46,897 bases of DNA, taken from assembly GCA_021846285.1 (NCBI GenBank), contig JAJZCB010000018.1, positions 1,452-48,348 on the forward strand, in the 5' to 3' direction. A program made the translations under genes and the position numbers. This document shows positions 35,965 through 43,999 of this stretch, piece by piece. Source of the stretch: Bacillota bacterium (lineage in GTDB: Bacteria; Bacillota; Bacilli; Alicyclobacillales; SLC66). Below the pieces are notes generated by a model. That model was not told where the DNA came from. It did not search any database and worked only from the letters and a program-made list of their open reading frames with translations. Within the stretch, counting starts at the first letter, position 1; each line of letters starts with the position of its first letter.

Positions 35965-36321
35965 GTGGTGACTGTTGTTGAGGCTGTCCTGGCGGCGTGG
36001 ATCAGTGTCTTCATTCTCGTGGGTTCACTTGGTTCCGCCGAAGACGCATTGAAGAGTGTTCAGCATGAGATGGCTCAAAGCGGCGCCCTGTACCTGGCGC
36101 AGGGCTGCCTCGAGGCTGAAGCGCGCAACTTGGGGAGGGGTCAGTCTCCAGTGACCACCCAGCAGACGACAGAAGACGGTGTGTTGTACAGCATCGCGAC
36201 AACGCTTGGCCGCTGCGGACCAGACCTGCTGAAGATCGATGTGCAAGTCACGTACCAAGACGGATCCGGGCGGAGAGAAGCGGATGCAGAGACGTTGCAA
36301 TACTCAAAGGTGCAGTTGTGA
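35965..36321 (+). CDS. comGE: Competence minor pilin-like protein (ComGE position) lacking a leader
   Basis: A 118-residue protein starting MVTVVEAVLAAWISVFILVGSL, which resembles a mature pilin helix with Glu in the right place. The basic leader and the Gly at -1 are missing: in frame, a TAA lies 21 bases upstream, and the first start (GTG 35965) has a good ribosome binding site (GGAGGG). Either it is used unprocessed, or a sequence change removed the leader. Cysteines occur in GCLEAE and GRCGPD. The comGE name is by order only. Confidence 0.65.
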   Translation: MVTVVEAVLAAWISVFILVGSLGSAEDALKSVQHEMAQSGALYLAQGCLEAEARNLGRGQSPVTTQQTTEDGVLYSIATTLGRCGPDLLKIDVQVTYQDGSGRREADAETLQYSKVQL

Positions 36322-36376
36322 CAGCGTGGGATCCGACGAATCGTTGTGTGATCATGTCGATGGCCAATCATGCAGG

Positions 36377-36844
36377 ATGCGGGGTTCCGCCAGGGCGCGG
36401 AGGCATGAAGGGGGGTTTTCACTGCTTGAAACACTCATGGCCCTATGGATTACCAGCGTCGTCATGATTGTTGCAGTCGGGTCGCTGGTTGCGATGGAAC
36501 GAGCATTTTTTCAAGTGACGCGGGCCGTAGCCGGCATCGACGATTCATGGGTGCTCTATCACGCTATGGCCAGCGACATTCGATCTGCGGTCAGTTATTC
36601 CTATGTCAATGATGAGATCTCCATTGCACTTCAGGATGGATCTACAGCAGCTTATCGGTTGTCTCCATGGTCACATCTCATAGAGCGGTCCCGCAACGGA
36701 TACGGCTCCGTTCCGGTAGAGTCTCACGTAAGTGGGCTATCGTATGCAGTCGCCCCTGGAACTGGAGTCCGGGTGACTGTGCGGCAAGGGGGATCTGGAC
36801 TTGTCACCGATTTATTCTTTGTCTTTGCGAGGGGTTCATTTTGA
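36377..36844 (+). CDS. comGF: Competence minor pilin ComGF
   Basis: A pseudopilin of about 155 residues: basic leader MRGSARARRHEGG, then FSLLETLMALWITSVVMIVAVG with Glu at +5. The later motif DDSWVLYHAMASDIRSAVSYS resembles ComGF. The frame is open from 36239, and GTG 36326 is another start; ATG 36377 gives a normal leader but has a weak ribosome binding site. Its stop overlaps the start of the next gene. Confidence 0.78.
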   Translation: MRGSARARRHEGGFSLLETLMALWITSVVMIVAVGSLVAMERAFFQVTRAVAGIDDSWVLYHAMASDIRSAVSYSYVNDEISIALQDGSTAAYRLSPWSHLIERSRNGYGSVPVESHVSGLSYAVAPGTGVRVTVRQGGSGLVTDLFFVFARGSF

Positions 36845-37217
36845 CGAGTCCGGTTATGCCGCCCCTGTGGCTCTGCTACTCTTAATGGTGTCTGCCGTCA
36901 TGGCGACAACTCTGCTGTCTCTCGCCATCGGCGTCAGTTCCCGAGTTAGTCAACGCGCCGATGTTTTGGCGGCTTATGATCTGGCCAGGGCAGGTATTGA
37001 GGCGGAGATTTCCCGTTTGGCTGCAGACCAGTCGCCGACGGGGTTAAACGGAACACTGACAGGGGGGAGTTACCATGTGACGGTAGTCGGCGGCGGCGCG
37101 ACGAACACACCAGTGATCGAATCTGAAGGCTTGACGATTCGGGGTGGAAAGGCCGTGGTGTGGGCTGCGGTTGATCTGACCACTCTGTCGGTGACTACCT
37201 GGAGGGAAATGCCCTGA
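36825..37217 (+). CDS. comGG: Competence minor pilin-like protein (ComGG position)
   Basis: About 130 residues. The N-terminal ESG is followed by YAAPVALLLLMVSAVMATTLLSLAIG, a prepilin-like helix without Glu at +5, as in ComGG/GspK-type subunits. The start is uncertain: the in-frame options are TTG codons at 36801, 36819 and 36825, all inside comGF, so translation is probably coupled. It ends the comG operon. The assignment is by position. Confidence 0.65.
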   Translation: MRGVHFDESGYAAPVALLLLMVSAVMATTLLSLAIGVSSRVSQRADVLAAYDLARAGIEAEISRLAADQSPTGLNGTLTGGSYHVTVVGGGATNTPVIESEGLTIRGGKAVVWAAVDLTTLSVTTWREMP

Positions 37218-37286
37218 AGGATCTTTTTGAGAGGTTAATGTTCAACTGTCCTGAGTATGTTAACATAGAATATACGCAAGTGTGCG

Positions 37287-37853
37287 ATGCATGGAAGGAA
37301 CGGTGTCCTGGTGATTGCTCTGATCGGATTTACCGGAGCAGGCAAATCTTCGCTTGGGCGCGAGTTGTCGGCAACCTACGGACTTCGTCTGGCGGATAGT
37401 GACGATCTTGTCGAACGGCGCCTCGGGATGTCCGTGCGAGAAGTGTTCGTATGCCATGGGGAAGACTATTTTCGTGAAGTGGAAGAGCAGGTGATCCTCG
37501 CGGCATGCTCCGAAAGTGTGTCGTTTGGGGTCCTTGTAACGGGAGGCGGAGCGGTGAAGTCTGAACGCGTGCGCGATGCGCTCCGTGAGCGTTGCTTCAT
37601 CGCTCACGTCACGGCCGCACTCGATGTCATCGAGAAGCGGCTAAGCTCCGATGCGACTCGCCCTCTGCTGGCCGGTGACAATCTGCAGGCTTCTCTGGAG
37701 GCGCTGTACCGGACAAGGGAGCCTCTGTATGCGTTCGCCCATGTCGCCGTGGAGTCCTATGATTTATCCATGGCAGCGAGTCAGGTGATGGCGGCATGGA
37801 CCCGTTGGCGCGGCGCTGCGCTGCGAGAAGGCATTATGTGTTGCAGGACATGA
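37287..37853 (+). CDS. aroK: Shikimate kinase
   Basis: Cytoplasmic enzyme that phosphorylates shikimate at the 3-hydroxyl in aromatic amino acid synthesis. It has 188 residues. Walker A is GFTGAGKSSLG near residue 14. The shikimate-binding region is DSDDLVERRLGMSVREVF, followed by the FREVEEQVI and TGGGAV motifs and the LID motif ATRPLL. ATG 37287 has a poor ribosome binding site; GTG 37311 is possible. aroK following comG is as in B. subtilis. A TTCAAC/TAGAAT pair lies upstream, but the spacing is poor. Confidence 0.92.
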   Translation: MHGRNGVLVIALIGFTGAGKSSLGRELSATYGLRLADSDDLVERRLGMSVREVFVCHGEDYFREVEEQVILAACSESVSFGVLVTGGGAVKSERVRDALRERCFIAHVTAALDVIEKRLSSDATRPLLAGDNLQASLEALYRTREPLYAFAHVAVESYDLSMAASQVMAAWTRWRGAALREGIMCCRT

Positions 37854-37903
37854 TGTCCCGCGATGAGCGGGAGGGAGATTCACGTTAGAGAGGGTGCGTC
37901 GTT

Positions 37904-39826
37904 GTGTGCGGCATTGTGGGGCTGATAAACCGTCACGGAGAGAGTTGCGAGAGGGCCGAAGTATACGCCATGAATTCGGCCATCGTGCATCGCGGTCCCG
38001 ATGATGACGGGTACGTATTTGACGGTCCTGTGGGTCTTGGTTTCCGTCGACTGTCGATTATCGATCTGGAGGGCGGTCATCAGCCGCTCGCCAACGAGGA
38101 TGAATCCGTCTGGATTGTGTTTAACGGTGAGATATACAACTATAGAGAGTTGCGTTCGGACTTGGTTGCGCGAGGCCATGTGTTCAAGACAGAGTCAGAT
38201 ACGGAAGTGATTGTCCACCTATACGAGGAATACGGAGTCGATTGCGTCAAACAACTGCGGGGGATGTTTGCGTTTGCGATTTGGGATCGCAGGGAGCGGC
38301 AACTGTTGTTGGCGCGCGATCCTTTTGGCATCAAGCCGCTCTATTATTATCCTGGATCCGATCAGATCGGTTTTGCTTCAGAAATCAAGAGTCTGCTGCA
38401 GATGCGCGGCGTTTCGCGGGAAGTCAACCGGGAAGCGTTCTGGAACTACCTTACTTTTCAATACGTACCTGAACCCATGACGATGTTTGACGGCATACGC
38501 AAGTTGCAGCCAGCTCACTATATCATCATCCGCAACGGAGAAATTTCAGAGCATCGCTACTACCAGTTGCAGTTCAATCCCGGTCGAGAGTCGATGGAGC
38601 ATTATATTCAGGGAACGATTGAGAGACTCCGTGATTCGGTCCGTGTGCATATGAACAGCGATGTACCACGTGGAGCGTTTCTGTCTTCCGGCGTCGATTC
38701 GAGCGCCATAGTCGCGCTGCTCAAGGAACTCGAGGAAGTACAGACGTTTACCGTTGGCTTTGAGGGCGCGGGAGGATTAAGCGAGATCGCATATGCCCGT
38801 GAAACCGCCAAGTTACTCGGAACCATCCATCGGGATACGGTCATCAGCGCTGACGCCTACCTGAAAGAGTTGCCTCGACTTGTCTTTCATCAGGACGAAC
38901 CAGTAGCCGATCCATCCGCTATCGCATTACATTTTGTGGCAGAATTGGCGAGTCAATATGTGACTGTCGTGTTGTCTGGAGAAGGCGCTGATGAGATCTT
39001 TGGCGGCTATACGATCTACAGGGAACCGCTGTCACTGCGAGTGTTTGATTTTATCCCCATGAGCATGCGTCAGGGCATGGGCGAAGCAGCGCGATTTCTT
39101 CCAGAGGGTGTGAAAGGACGCAGTTTCCTGATGCGGGGGGCAAAAGCCGTAGAAGACCGTTTCTTTGGCAATGCCTACCTGTTTTCCGAGGCTGACAAAG
39201 CGTCCTTTGCGCGGATCGATCCTGCGCGCGAAGGCTTCAAACGTCCGTTGGACGTTACCGGACCTTTCTATCGTCAGATTGCGGATGCGGACGACGTCAC
39301 CAAGATGCAGTTTCTTGATTTGCATACTTGGCTTCCAGGTGACATTCTGATGAAAGCGGACAAGATGACCATGGCGAATAGCCTCGAACTGCGTGTGCCT
39401 TTTTTGGACAAGGAGGTATTTGAATTTGCAGCGGGGATTCCTGCGGATTATCGCCTGGCCAACGGCACCACGAAGCATGTTTTGCGCGAAGCCGTACGAG
39501 GAATTCTGCCAAAGGAGGTCACAGAACGCAAAAAACTGGGATTTCCCGTACCAACCAGAAAATGGCTCCGGGAGGAACACTACCAGTTTGCGCGTGATCT
39601 GATCGGATCGAGCTGCTTGCACGATCTTTTCGACCGCGACTACGTCTTGCAAATGCTTGAAGACCATCGTTCCGGAATCCGTGACAATGCGCGCAAGATA
39701 TGGACGATCGTCATTTTCCTGTTGTGGTATGAGACTTTTGTTGAGCAGTCCCGTGTGTTTGTGTCGAAGGAATCGGAGTATGTGGCAGCCCGACGGATGC
39801 GCATTCTCGCGGGGGCAACCGTATGA
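37904..39826 (+). CDS. asnB: Asparagine synthase (glutamine-hydrolysing)
   Basis: A 640-residue two-domain enzyme. The N-terminal Ntn glutaminase (about 1-210) has the catalytic Cys2 in MCGIVGLIN, plus HRGPDDDGY and the FNGEIYNYRELR motif. The synthetase domain has LSSGVDSSAIVALL (PP-loop, about 262) and SGEGADEIFGGY. It makes asparagine from aspartate, glutamine and ATP; AsnB paralogues also amidate cell wall precursors, so the acceptor is not certain. GTG 37904 follows GAGAGGGTG. The next gene overlaps its stop by 4 bases. Confidence 0.93.
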   Translation: MCGIVGLINRHGESCERAEVYAMNSAIVHRGPDDDGYVFDGPVGLGFRRLSIIDLEGGHQPLANEDESVWIVFNGEIYNYRELRSDLVARGHVFKTESDTEVIVHLYEEYGVDCVKQLRGMFAFAIWDRRERQLLLARDPFGIKPLYYYPGSDQIGFASEIKSLLQMRGVSREVNREAFWNYLTFQYVPEPMTMFDGIRKLQPAHYIIIRNGEISEHRYYQLQFNPGRESMEHYIQGTIERLRDSVRVHMNSDVPRGAFLSSGVDSSAIVALLKELEEVQTFTVGFEGAGGLSEIAYARETAKLLGTIHRDTVISADAYLKELPRLVFHQDEPVADPSAIALHFVAELASQYVTVVLSGEGADEIFGGYTIYREPLSLRVFDFIPMSMRQGMGEAARFLPEGVKGRSFLMRGAKAVEDRFFGNAYLFSEADKASFARIDPAREGFKRPLDVTGPFYRQIADADDVTKMQFLDLHTWLPGDILMKADKMTMANSLELRVPFLDKEVFEFAAGIPADYRLANGTTKHVLREAVRGILPKEVTERKKLGFPVPTRKWLREEHYQFARDLIGSSCLHDLFDRDYVLQMLEDHRSGIRDNARKIWTIVIFLLWYETFVEQSRVFVSKESEYVAARRMRILAGATV

Positions 39827-40749
39827 GTTTCGAGCGTGCGGCGGAACTTTTGCCAAAGGTGGCCAGGAATCGGCCGCCGCGTTCCCCTGAGGAATTGCGG
39901 CGGATCCTGCCCGCACTCGCCGGATTGGCGGCTACCGATGAAGCGGTGTTGCGTGCGGAACCACTGCTTTTGGAGTTGCTCGGGCAGGAACAGATCTGTG
40001 GCGCCTGTCGCGGGTACGATCGTTGCGGAAAAATGGGTGATGCTCGCGGCATGTATCATCGGTTGGCTCTTTACCATGGAGAATTGACGGTTGAAACAGG
40101 GTACTGTCAGCCGTATAAGGATCATCTGACCGTACAGAGAGCGGCCAAATACGACTCGTACTCCCTGCGGACACAGTATGACAGGCAGTTGACGTTTGCC
40201 AATTTTCCTGAACAGCAAAAGGTTCGCAAGCCGAAGCTGTATTCTGTGGCCTACGCCTTCGCCCATCAATTTACACCTGGCGATCAGATGAAGGGACTGT
40301 ACATTTTTGGCCCTGCCGGCGTTGGAAAGACCCATTTGCTGCATGCGATGCTGAATCGGCTGGAAGAGCGTAGGGTTCCGTGCGTATTTGTCCGCGCTGA
40401 CTCGCTGTTTGACCGGTTGCGCAGCATGATCGGCGAAAACAGGGACATCGAACCGGCTTTGAACCTGTTCTCCACTGTTTCAGTGCTTGCGATAGACGAA
40501 ATCGGCCAGGAACGCCCCAATGAATTTACGCTCGAAAAACTGTTTCGGATTGTCAACCAGCGTTTTACCGCCAAACTGCCAACTTTATACGCCAGCAACT
40601 TTGCGCCGCCCGACCTGTATGGACGCATGCATCCAGATATGCTTGCACTTACAGATCCTCTGAAGAGTCGAATTATCGGGTCCAGCCGAGTCGCATATCT
40701 GGATGGCGACGACTATCGCATTACGCATATGGAACTTTTGGACGACTAA
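39823..40749 (+). CDS. DnaI-like helicase loader (AAA+ ATPase)
   Basis: A 308-residue protein. The N-terminal part (about 1-100) includes a Cys cluster (Cys59, Cys62, Cys68, Cys95) at the position of the DnaI zinc-binding domain. The C-terminal AAA+ domain has Walker A GPAGVGKT at 163-170, Walker B VLAIDEIGQE and the RFTAKLPTLYASN sensor 1 region. DnaI loads the replicative helicase DnaB/DnaC in Bacillales. The usual dnaI sits with dnaB far from here, so this may be a second copy or the relocated gene. It overlaps asnB by ATGA. Function as loader is inferred from family. Confidence 0.82.
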   Translation: MSFERAAELLPKVARNRPPRSPEELRRILPALAGLAATDEAVLRAEPLLLELLGQEQICGACRGYDRCGKMGDARGMYHRLALYHGELTVETGYCQPYKDHLTVQRAAKYDSYSLRTQYDRQLTFANFPEQQKVRKPKLYSVAYAFAHQFTPGDQMKGLYIFGPAGVGKTHLLHAMLNRLEERRVPCVFVRADSLFDRLRSMIGENRDIEPALNLFSTVSVLAIDEIGQERPNEFTLEKLFRIVNQRFTAKLPTLYASNFAPPDLYGRMHPDMLALTDPLKSRIIGSSRVAYLDGDDYRITHMELLDD

Positions 40750-40788
40750 CGCCTGTTGCGTGTATAATTGTTACCATCTTGTCATAGA

Positions 40789-41026
40789 CCCCACGGCTAA
40801 AGCCGGGGGCTTGTAAAAGCCCGCTATGACCAGCCCAAGCAAACGCTGCGTTGGTTGGGTGCAGACCCAGGGATGCTTCTCCAGTCCCTGGCTCTCTGGG
40901 GCAGGCGTTAAAAGTCGGCAGGGGTGTCGGCGGTGCGCCTGTTGCATGCAACCCCTTCCAACATGGGCGAGGAGAGACTTCTTCGGAAGCGTCACCAGTT
41001 CCGTAAGGGAGAAAGGAAGTAGCACA
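40789..41026 (+). ncRNA. Omega-RNA of the IscB system
   Basis: The 238 bases between the left-end hairpin and IscB have no separate gene but many nested hairpins: the terminal CCCC/GGGG stem, GGGA...TCCC around 40871-40890, and GAAGC...GCTTC-like pairs. The start of the IscB frame lies directly downstream. Known: IscB omega-RNAs are encoded just 5' of iscB, and the guide is the sequence outside the left end. The guide candidate here is the last 16-20 bases before about 40775. The exact 5' end is not determined. Confidence 0.72.
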
Positions 41027-42316
41027 ATGGCGGTTTTTGTTCTCGACAGGCATCATAAGCCGCTTATGCCCTGTTCCGAAAAGCGGGCGAGGCTATTGCT
41101 CGAACGTGGCAGGGCGAGAGTTCACAAGATGTACCCGTTCACGATCCGCTTGGTCGATCGATTGCAAGAGGATTCAGCGCTCCAAGACGTGCGCGTAAAA
41201 CTCGACCCCGGATCGAAGACGACCGGCGTTGCCGGTACGCTCGATGGCGAGAATGGCACGAAGGCGGTTTTTCTGGGAGAGATCATTCACAAACCGGGTA
41301 TTAAAGCCAAGTTGGACAATCGCCGTTCGCAACGCCTGTCGAGGCGCAATCGCAAGACTCGGTATCGCAAACCGCGTTTTCTTAACCGCGATCGCAAAGC
41401 GGGGTGGTTGCCGCCCAGTCTCGAAGCCCGAGTTGGCCAGACCATGAATGCCGTGGCCAAACTCCATAGCAGCCTGCCGATGACGGCGATCAGCGTGGAA
41501 AACGTTAAGTTTGACACGCAGGCGCTGCAAAACGCCGAGATTTCCGGCGTGGAGTACCAGCAAGGCGAACTCATGGGCTACGAAATGCGGGAATATTTGC
41601 TCGAAAAATGGGGCCGCGCATGTGTGTACTGCGGAGCGACCGATGTGCCTTTAGAAGTTGAGCACATTGTTCCGAAAAGCCGCAACGGCAGTAACCGCGT
41701 ATCGAATCTGACACTGGCCTGCCGCGAGTGCAACCAAGAAAAAGGAAACCGTACGGCGGAGGAATATGGCTATCCAGATGTCCAAGCAAAAGCCGGGAAA
41801 CCGCTGCAAGATGCGGCGATGATGAATGCCACTCGGCGGCGGTTGTACGAAAGCCTGAAGGCCACGGGGCTCCCGGTGGAAGCGGGGACGGGCGGACGGA
41901 CAAAGTATCAGCGTTTGCAACACGACCTGCCCAAGGAGCATTACTATGATGCCCTGTGCGTGGGGGAAAGCACACCGAAGCAATTCACCGCGTTGCCCGC
42001 CTATGCGCAAGTCTGGAGCGCGGCAGGACGGGGAACCCGTCAGATGTGTGGTACGAATGCATACGGATTCCCGATTCGGCATCGGACGGGTCGAAAGATC
42101 CACTTTGGGTTTCAGACGGGGGATTGGGTAGTGGCGACGGTTCCCCGAGGCAAGTACGCAGGTAGGTGGAAAGGGCGAGTGCTCATACGAGCCAATGGCC
42201 GGTTTGATGTTTCGGCAGGAGGAAAACGTATCGCTCAAGGGATTTCGCACAAATACTGTCGCATTGTGCAACACCAGGAGGGATGGCGCTATGAGTCCAA
42301 ATACATTTCCGCCTGA
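41027..42316 (+). CDS. iscB: IscB RNA-guided nuclease (RuvC/HNH)
   Basis: A 429-residue IscB, the ancestor type of Cas9, which cuts DNA under omega-RNA guidance. The N-terminal PLMP domain (PLMPCSEKRARLLLERGRA, 12-30) is diagnostic. RuvC-I is KLDPGSKTTGVA with Asp60. An Arg-rich bridge helix follows (about 99-124). RuvC-II is AISVENV with Glu158. The HNH domain (about 190-245) has CVYC, VEHIVPKSRNGSNRVSNL and CREC. RuvC-III is EHYYDAL with His305 and Asp308. All catalytic motifs are present, so it is probably active. The frame is open to 40826, but ATG 41027 after GGGAGAAAGGAAG is the family start; the upstream part is the omega-RNA. Confidence 0.92.
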   Translation: MAVFVLDRHHKPLMPCSEKRARLLLERGRARVHKMYPFTIRLVDRLQEDSALQDVRVKLDPGSKTTGVAGTLDGENGTKAVFLGEIIHKPGIKAKLDNRRSQRLSRRNRKTRYRKPRFLNRDRKAGWLPPSLEARVGQTMNAVAKLHSSLPMTAISVENVKFDTQALQNAEISGVEYQQGELMGYEMREYLLEKWGRACVYCGATDVPLEVEHIVPKSRNGSNRVSNLTLACRECNQEKGNRTAEEYGYPDVQAKAGKPLQDAAMMNATRRRLYESLKATGLPVEAGTGGRTKYQRLQHDLPKEHYYDALCVGESTPKQFTALPAYAQVWSAAGRGTRQMCGTNAYGFPIRHRTGRKIHFGFQTGDWVVATVPRGKYAGRWKGRVLIRANGRFDVSAGGKRIAQGISHKYCRIVQHQEGWRYESKYISA

Positions 42317-42403
42317 CGGCGGAAGCCCGCTTTCATCCCCACGACTAAAGTCGGGGGCTTCTCGCGGGCATTTGGTGAACCAAGGCAAACACAATGGTAT
42401 TGC
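42303..42403 (+). repeat. Right-end hairpins of the IscB element and a following stem
   Basis: Three stems occur in a row. TTCCGCC/GGCGGAA (42303-42320) spans the iscB stop codon. The right-end CCCC-A-CGAC/GTCGGGGG hairpin is at 42333-42353. CAAGGCAA/TTGCCTTG (42377-42384 with 42396-42403) has an 11-base loop and lies just before the chemoreceptor gene. The last is probably outside the element and has no T-run. Confidence 0.6.
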
Positions 42404-42430
42404 CTTGTGAGTCGAGTGAGGGGAAAGTAT

Positions 42431-43738
42431 ATGAGCGGTCTCCCGATGTCTCGTTACATTATGCGAACGATTGTATTTGCGGCCATTGGTTCCGGGGTCA
42501 TAGGCTATCTGATGCTGTTGTCGCTCAAACCTCTTCCGGTGGACCAGACGTTGATTCGGGTAGGTTCTGTTATGGTGGCCGGCGGGGCGCTTGGCGCCCT
42601 GATCGGCGCGCTCAACTATCATCGGGTTGTCCGGCCTATGACGACAATCATCGATTCTCTACTGCTCATTTCCAAGGGCGATCTGACGGTCGTGGTAAGC
42701 CCGAAGCAGGTCGGTCAACTGCAGCCCATCGCCAACTCCGTGAACGCAATGACGGCGGTGCTGCATGATGTGATGGCGCAGGTTAGACTGACGTCCAGCC
42801 GCATAGCGGAACTGTCGGAGAGTCTCTCCAGTCATGCGGGCCAGACATTTGCTTCCACGAACGAAGTGGTTGCGTTGATGGTCGATGTTACCACACACTC
42901 CGAACAGCAATTATCCGAAGTGGCGTCCAATGCCAGGTCGCTCGACGAAGTAGCACTGGGCATGCAGAGAGTCGCCCAAACGAGCGTTGCTGTCGCGGCT
43001 CTTTCGATGACAGCGGTTCAACAGGCAGAGGATGGGCACGTCGCGATTGAACGGGCGTTGCGGCAAATGAACGCAATTCAGGATTCCGTGCAACGATTGG
43101 GCGAGGGCGTGAAGAACCTGGAGCAACGGTCGGAGCAGATTGGTCAGATTACGGAAATCATCACGGATATTGCGCGACAGACACACTTGCTGTCGCTTAA
43201 TGCAGCGATCGAAGCGGCGCGGGCCGGAGACTATGGACGCGGATTCTCGGTTGTGGCGTCGCAGATCAGGAAGTTGGCCGAGGAGGCGCAGCAATCGGCG
43301 CGCGAAATTGTTAAGCTTATCTCAGGCATGCAGGATGAAACAGCGCGTTCAGCTCTTGCTTTGACGGCCGCCATGGAGGAGGTCGCGGCTGGAATCACCG
43401 TGGCAGCAGGGGCCGGTCAGGCGTTTGAAGCGATCGTAGAATCGGCGGGCCATGTGGCCGCCAGAATCAGGGAAGAAGCCCAAGCGGCAGAACAGGTTTT
43501 CGCGGGTTCACATGATGTATCAGCTTCGCTGAGGCGTCTGGTTGATTTTTCCAAGGCTTTGTCGGAACGATCCAAACAGGTGTCGTGGGCCTCGGAAACC
43601 CAGTTGGCATTCGTTCAGAGTGTAGGCGCTGGCGCCGAGGAACTGCAATCCGTGTCCGAAGAGTTGCAAACCGTAATCGGACAATTTGCTGCAGGTCATG
43701 CTGGCGACCTGGACAGGCGCCGTCAGTCCGTGCTTTAA
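42431..43738 (+). CDS. Methyl-accepting chemotaxis protein without extracellular sensor domain
   Basis: A 435-residue chemoreceptor. Two N-terminal membrane segments (about 12-35 and 43-62) are separated by only a few residues, so there is no ligand-binding domain outside. A HAMP-like linker (about 65-115) is followed by the signalling domain. The hairpin tip is [20 protein letters not shown] and [16 protein letters not shown], a slightly divergent form of the usual motif. It may sense a membrane state or a partner, or signal to a pilus-linked pathway. ATG 42431 follows GAGGGGAAAG. Its TAA lies inside the target duplication of the MITE that follows. Confidence 0.88.
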   Translation: MSGLPMSRYIMRTIVFAAIGSGVIGYLMLLSLKPLPVDQTLIRVGSVMVAGGALGALIGALNYHRVVRPMTTIIDSLLLISKGDLTVVVSPKQVGQLQPIANSVNAMTAVLHDVMAQVRLTSSRIAELSESLSSHAGQTFASTNEVVALMVDVTTHSEQQLSEVASNARSLDEVALGMQRVAQTSVAVAALSMTAVQQAEDGHVAIERALRQMNAIQDSVQRLGEGVKNLEQRSEQIGQITEIITDIARQTHLLSLNAAIEAARAGDYGRGFSVVASQIRKLAEEAQQSAREIVKLISGMQDETARSALALTAAMEEVAAGITVAAGAGQAFEAIVESAGHVAARIREEAQAAEQVFAGSHDVSASLRRLVDFSKALSERSKQVSWASETQLAFVQSVGAGAEELQSVSEELQTVIGQFAAGHAGDLDRRRQSVL

Positions 43739-43740
43739 GA

Positions 43741-43892
43741 GGTTGTTCAAAAAGGGTCGAGAACTCCGCGTTGCGGGGGATCGGCTTGCGCCGGACAGTC
43801 GTGCTCATGTACCGCACATGTACACTGCGCGCGCCTGCTCGGGCTTCACCAATCCCCCGCAAGCGTCTTACCTCGACCCTTTTTGAACAGGC
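43741..43892. mobile_element. 152-bp MITE with terminal inverted repeats and 9-bp target duplication
   Basis: TGTTCAAAAAGGGTCGAG (43744-43761) is inverted perfectly at 43872-43889. A second pair is TTGCGGGGGAT (43771-43781) with ATCCCCCGCAA (43852-43862). The element is flanked by the direct repeat GCTTTAAGA at 43732-43740 and 43893-43901, a 9-bp target duplication. No gene is inside. It inserted exactly at the chemoreceptor stop codon. The parent transposase is not in the window. Confidence 0.85.
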
Positions 43893-43999
43893 GCTTTAAG
43901 ACCTGGGCGAGAAGGAGAGAATGAACGCTGCGCCGCCGCCGGATTAGCCAATAGCCTTCCCCGGGCTTGGCGACTGGGGGTGGTTCAGCGCAGGAATGC

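Larger units (their letters stand above)
40775..42370 (+). mobile_element. IscB-type IS200/IS605-like element without transposase
   Basis: The ends carry near-identical hairpins: left end 40789-40809 and right end 42333-42353, both of the form CCCC-A-CGxC-TAAA-GxCG-GGGG and both followed by GCTT. The middle pair differs (G-C at the left, A-T at the right) but keeps pairing. A TTAC tetranucleotide (40771-40774), a common IS605-family target, abuts the presumed left boundary. The right boundary is uncertain within about 20 bases. It encodes an omega-RNA and IscB but no TnpA, so it would need a transposase in trans. It lies in the gap between the dnaI-like gene and a chemoreceptor gene. Confidence 0.8.

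Noticed and set aside
39032-39916. Minus-strand open frame opposite asnB
   Set aside because: asnB is unambiguous on the plus strand, and the translation shows no domain.
40826-41026. N-terminal extension of IscB (67 codons)
   Set aside because: The stretch is the omega-RNA region; the known IscB start motif begins at ATG 41027 with a good ribosome binding site.
41651-42622. Minus-strand open frame (323 codons) across the end of iscB
   Set aside because: It spans the iscB coding region, the right-end hairpins and the chemoreceptor start, which argues against a real gene.
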